Source: Bacteriovoracaceae bacterium (GTDB lineage: Bacteria; Bdellovibrionota; Bacteriovoracia; Bacteriovoracales; Bacteriovoracaceae). Taken from it: a stretch of 16,214 nucleotides of DNA. The stretch is from the NCBI GenBank assembly GCA_023146355.1, contig JAGLCH010000025.1, positions 1-16,214 of the forward strand, given 5' to 3'. The position numbers and the translations under genes were made by a program. Shown here piece by piece: positions 13,101-16,214 of the stretch (position 1 is the stretch's first letter; each line of letters begins with the position of its first letter). The notes beneath the pieces were generated by a model. The model searched no databases and was not told where the DNA came from. It worked only from the letters and a program-made list of their open reading frames with translations.

Positions 13101-15788
13101 ATGCCTAAAAAAATAATTGATATAGCGAAAGAAGTTGGAATTGGTCCTTACGATCTCGTTGAAGAGCTAAAGATAAAAGGTTTTGATGTACGAAACCCAA
13201 TGACTGAGCTTTCCGATGAGGATACAGCTAAGATCATAGCGGAACATAGTGCAACAGAGGATACGCCTAAGAAAAAGGCCGTTATTCGTAAAAAAGCAAC
13301 GAAGAAAAAAGTTGTAAAAAAAGTTGTCGCTGCTGAAAGTGAAGAGACACCATCTGAAGATGTAGATAAGAAATCATCTACTGTAAGGCGGAAGAAGGTT
13401 ATTAGAAGAAAAACTTCTGATGATACTACTGAAACTTTAGACGCTGCTCCTGAAGAAACTAATGAAGTTGTGGCCTCTGGCAACACTACGATTGCTACTC
13501 CAAAAGTAGTAGGAGAAGTTCGAACCTCAGGTCTTCAAATAGTATCGCATGCTCCAAAGCCTGAAGTTGTAGAGACTCCCGCAGTTAAAGAAGTTGTTGA
13601 AAAAGCTGTTGAGCCTGTTAAAGAAGAAAGACCTCGCTTTGGTCTTCGCGTGGTAAAGGAAGCTGACCCAGCTGAAGTTGCAGCGAAAAAGAAGAAGGAA
13701 GCTGAGAAATCTGAAAAGCCTAGTCGCCCTGCTGCTCCAGGAACGAGCACTACTGCAGCGACTTCAACTGCAACTTCGACTGATGATACTCGTAAGAAAA
13801 TTGGAGGCCTTGCCTCAATGATGTCTGGGAAGAAGCAAGTAAGTAAAGCTGCTGTAATATCTCAGACAAGATCAGATCAAGAACTTAAGTCATATGCTGC
13901 TTTAAGTTCACTTGGTCGCCCAATTTATACTCAAGTTAAGAGAAAGAAGCTTTATTCTGGTCCTAGCAAATCTACTTCGCTGACTGAAATAAAAGAGTCT
14001 AAGCGTTATGTATCACTTCACGGTGGAGCAACACTTGGAGATCTTTCTAAGAAGCTAAATATAAAGTTTAAAGAATTAAAAGATATGATCCTCAAAATCA
14101 ATCTTTTAGGTAAAGTTGACGACTTTGTAGGTCTAGGACTTGCCGCAGAAATCTCAGCTCTTTATGGATATAGAGTTGAAGATATTTCTTTTAAGGAAGA
14201 TGAAGTTATCGGTAAGGTCGAACTTTCTGATGATCAAAAAAGTGGCCTTCCAGTTCGTAACCCAATTATCACAATTATGGGCCATGTTGACCATGGTAAG
14301 ACAACTCTTCTTGACTATATTCGTAAAGCGAAAGTAGCTTCAGGAGAGGCCGGTGGAATTACACAGCACATTGGGGCTTATTCCGTAGAAGTTAATGGAA
14401 AAACTATTTCATTCCTCGATACTCCCGGACACGCTGCGTTTGCTTCTATGAGACAACGTGGAGCAGATATAACAGACATTGTTGTACTTGTTGTTGCTGC
14501 TGATGATGGTGTTATGCCTCAGACACGTGAGTCCATCAAATTCTGTCAAAATGCTGGGAAGCCTGTCATTGTTGCAGTAAATAAAATGGATAAAGAGGGC
14601 GCAAACCCAGACCATATTAAGTCAGAACTTGCAAACTACGGAATAACTCCTGAGGATTGGGGTGGTGATACACAGTTTGTTCATATCTCTGCTCTTCTTG
14701 GTGATGGTGTAGATACACTTCTTGAGGGAATTGCACTGCAAGCTGAAATGATGGAACTTAGGGCCGATCCGAAAGGACAAGGCGAGGGTGTTGTTATTGA
14801 ATCTAGAATTGAGCAGGGACGTGGTCCTGTTGCGACTGTTTTACTTCAAACAGGAACACTTAAAAAAGGTGAAAGCATTGTTGTTGGTGAGACTTATGGT
14901 AGGGCCCGTAATATAACAAATGATCGTGGTGAATCAATAGCATCTGTTGGACCTTCAACTCCGGTTCAAATTATTGGACTAGCACAAGCTCCATCTCCTG
15001 GCGATATACTGAACGTAGTTAAGAATGAGCGTGAAGCGAAGAAAATTGCAGCGAACCGTGAATTCGAGAGAAAAGATCTTCTTGCAGTACCTGCTAAGAA
15101 GAAAGTTACTCTTGAAGACTTCTTTGCTAGTGCTGGTGAAGTTGGCAAAGAACAAAAAATACTTAATCTTATCATCCGTTCTGATGTTCAAGGATCTTTT
15201 GAAGCGATCAAGCAGGCCTTAGAGGCCATTGGTACAGATGAGGTTGCTGTAAAAGTTATCGCAGGTGGTGTTGGTGCCATTTCTGATAGTGATGTTATGA
15301 TGGCAGCTTCTTCAGGTGGATTTATTATTGGATTCAATATGAGACCAATGACATCTGCGCGTAGACTTGCTGAGCAACATGGTGTTGATGTTAAAACTTA
15401 CTCAATTATCTATGAAGTAATTAACGATATTACACTTGCCCTTGAGGGGATGCTTGACCCTGAATCTGTTGAAGAGTTCATTGGTCGTGCAGAAGTTCGT
15501 GATACTTTCAGCATTCCAAAAATTGGATTCATTGCTGGCTCAATCGTTATCGACGGCAAGATACAGGTTGGATGTAATATCCGTCTGCTTCGCCAAGGTA
15601 AGATTGTATTTGATGGTAAAATGTCTTCTCTCAAGCGTTTCAAAGATGACGTTAAGGAAGTTAAAAACGGATACGAATGTGGTATTGGTCTTGAAAGCTT
15701 CACTGATGTAAAAGTAAATGACATCTTCGAAGCTTACTTAATGATCGAACGCAAGCGTACTCTTGAAGAGTCTGCTCAGGCACTTTAG
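13101..15788 (+). CDS. infB: Translation initiation factor IF-2
   Basis: IF2 is the GTPase that brings fMet-tRNA to the 30S subunit and promotes 50S joining. The 895-residue protein begins with an IF2_N module (1-45, KKIIDIAKEVGI). Then comes a long low-complexity Lys/Ala/Glu/Thr linker (about 50-285) and a second IF2_N module (about 300-365). The G domain has GHVDHGKT (394-401), DTPGHAAF (440-447), NKMD (494-497) and SALLG. Beta-barrel domains and the fMet-tRNA-binding C2 domain follow. An ATG at 13080 is in frame, but GGAG at 13089-13092 lies after it and seven or eight bases before the ATG at 13101, which also gives the normal family start. The stop overlaps the AGGA of rbfA. Confidence 0.97.
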   Translation: MPKKIIDIAKEVGIGPYDLVEELKIKGFDVRNPMTELSDEDTAKIIAEHSATEDTPKKKAVIRKKATKKKVVKKVVAAESEETPSEDVDKKSSTVRRKKVIRRKTSDDTTETLDAAPEETNEVVASGNTTIATPKVVGEVRTSGLQIVSHAPKPEVVETPAVKEVVEKAVEPVKEERPRFGLRVVKEADPAEVAAKKKKEAEKSEKPSRPAAPGTSTTAATSTATSTDDTRKKIGGLASMMSGKKQVSKAAVISQTRSDQELKSYAALSSLGRPIYTQVKRKKLYSGPSKSTSLTEIKESKRYVSLHGGATLGDLSKKLNIKFKELKDMILKINLLGKVDDFVGLGLAAEISALYGYRVEDISFKEDEVIGKVELSDDQKSGLPVRNPIITIMGHVDHGKTTLLDYIRKAKVASGEAGGITQHIGAYSVEVNGKTISFLDTPGHAAFASMRQRGADITDIVVLVVAADDGVMPQTRESIKFCQNAGKPVIVAVNKMDKEGANPDHIKSELANYGITPEDWGGDTQFVHISALLGDGVDTLLEGIALQAEMMELRADPKGQGEGVVIESRIEQGRGPVATVLLQTGTLKKGESIVVGETYGRARNITNDRGESIASVGPSTPVQIIGLAQAPSPGDILNVVKNEREAKKIAANREFERKDLLAVPAKKKVTLEDFFASAGEVGKEQKILNLIIRSDVQGSFEAIKQALEAIGTDEVAVKVIAGGVGAISDSDVMMAASSGGFIIGFNMRPMTSARRLAEQHGVDVKTYSIIYEVINDITLALEGMLDPESVEEFIGRAEVRDTFSIPKIGFIAGSIVIDGKIQVGCNIRLLRQGKIVFDGKMSSLKRFKDDVKEVKNGYECGIGLESFTDVKVNDIFEAYLMIERKRTLEESAQAL

Positions 15789-15796
15789 GAATATAG

Positions 15797-16159
15797 ATGG
15801 CGGGGAAAAATAATTTAAAAAAGATTCAATTTGAGGGGCGAATTCTAACCGAGCTCAACTCCATTTTGCGTACTAAATTAAATAATCCTCGCCTTCAGTT
15901 TGTTTCAATTACTAAAGTGAGTCTTACTCACGATATGTCTCTGGCCATTGTTTACTGGGATTCTTTTGATTCTAGTACTCGAGGAGATACTAAAAAGGCC
16001 ATTTCTACAATAGGTGGGAAGCTCCGATCTATACTGGCGCAATCTCTAAAAGTTCGTACCGTTCCTGAACTTCGTTTTGAGTATGACTCACAATATGAGG
16101 CAGAAAAAGAAGTTGAAGAAATTCTCGCAAACGAGGCGAAGCTTGGAAAGCACTCTTAA
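15797..16159 (+). CDS. rbfA: RbfA: ribosome-binding factor A
   Basis: RbfA is a small KH-fold protein that binds the 30S subunit near helix 1 of 16S rRNA and aids late maturation, especially in the cold. The 120-residue sequence has the expected pattern: an N-terminal helix pair (RILTELNSILRTKLNNPRL), the strand FVSITKVSLTHDMSLAIVYW, a helix, then VRTVPELRFEYDSQYEAEKEVEEIL. This is close to the family's VPxLxFxxDxSxExxxxIxxLL ending. GGA lies in the infB stop region, about eight bases before the ATG, so the two are tightly coupled. The end overlaps the proposed start of truB. Confidence 0.95.
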   Translation: MAGKNNLKKIQFEGRILTELNSILRTKLNNPRLQFVSITKVSLTHDMSLAIVYWDSFDSSTRGDTKKAISTIGGKLRSILAQSLKVRTVPELRFEYDSQYEAEKEVEEILANEAKLGKHS

Positions 16160-16214
16160 ATACCGTCCCCTAGTTTTCAATATGTATAAGCCTGCTGGAG
16201 TATCATCATATGAT
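16143..16214 (+). CDS. truB: TruB: tRNA pseudouridine-55 synthase, N-terminal fragment (cut by window edge)
   Basis: The last 24 codons encode RPLVFNMYKPAGVSSYD, matching the conserved TruB opening (typically G-I-L-L-[IV]-D-K-P-x-G-x-[TS]-S). TruB makes pseudouridine 55 in the T loop of tRNAs. The first ATG (16182) lies inside this motif, so it would drop the first strand of the fold. An upstream TTG at 16143 has GAGG six bases before it (16133-16136) and gives a normal N-terminus, so I choose it. This overlaps rbfA by 17 bases. The catalytic Asp lies beyond the window. Confidence 0.8.
   Translation, partial: MESTLKYRPLVFNMYKPAGVSSYD

Noticed and set aside
13148..13750. Minus-strand Ser/Thr/Phe-rich frames opposite the IF2 linker
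   Set aside because: They are the complement of the low-complexity Lys/Ala/Glu linker and carry no independent signal.
13270..13960. Repetitive Lys/Glu/Ala/Thr coding stretch, considered as a tandem repeat or insertion
   Set aside because: A long low-complexity linker between N-terminal modules is normal for bacterial IF2, and no regular period is visible.
1..16214. CRISPR arrays, insertion sequences, prophage genes, tRNA or rRNA genes
   Set aside because: No spaced repeats, transposase or integrase motifs, terminal inverted repeats or cloverleaf sequences were seen on reading; subtle cases could be missed without a search.

Overview
This is an AT-rich bacterial chromosome segment, by eye about 40% G+C. 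It encodes mostly core functions, with dense gene packing and short gaps. The protein set suggests a Gram-negative: two lipoproteins, an exported protein with a signal peptide, and a surE/NlpD-type pair. Several genes I cannot place sit beside conserved translation genes. The overall feel is of the Bdellovibrionota, particularly Bacteriovoracaceae/Halobacteriovorax-like predators. That placement is an inference from protein character and codon use; no rRNA or tRNA is present to settle it.

Layout. (1) Positions 1-2758, plus strand: the end of an unknown gene, surE, a LysM/M23 peptidase lipoprotein with a hairpin over its ribosome binding site, and an N-formylglutamate amidohydrolase-family gene. 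A branched two-way terminator (2760-2820) closes this block against the convergent next one. (2) Positions 2819-5067, minus strand: a DEDDh exonuclease with its own promoter, then a two-gene unit of unknown function (a small protein overlapping a lipoprotein). (3) Positions 5068-5710, plus strand: an apparently unannotated small RNA (about 5213-5290), then hpf for ribosome hibernation. (4) Positions 5709-8464, minus strand: a thrS-ddl operon whose threonyl-tRNA synthetase lacks the N-terminal TGS domain. (5) Positions 8465-10962, plus strand: a TPR protein with a C-terminal OmpR-type winged helix, an exported protein and rimI. (6) Positions 11048-16214, plus strand: a strong terminator in the leader, then rimP-nusA-infB-rbfA-truB, the classical transcription/translation-factor operon, with truB cut by the window edge.

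How the parts work together. Much of the window serves protein synthesis. RimP and RbfA mature the 30S subunit, IF2 starts translation, and NusA couples transcription to it. TruB modifies tRNA, RimI acetylates S18, ThrRS charges tRNA, and Hpf idles ribosomes. Ddl and the M23 lipoprotein act on the cell wall.

The most interesting signal is the candidate small RNA at 5213-5290. A consensus TATAAT box lies at the right distance before two consecutive hairpins. Each hairpin shows the identical loop AGGAU inside a CAGGAUG motif, the repeat known from E. coli CsrB. A textbook terminator follows. This is the pattern expected of a compact CsrA-sequestering RNA. The -35 box is weak and CsrA itself is not in this window.
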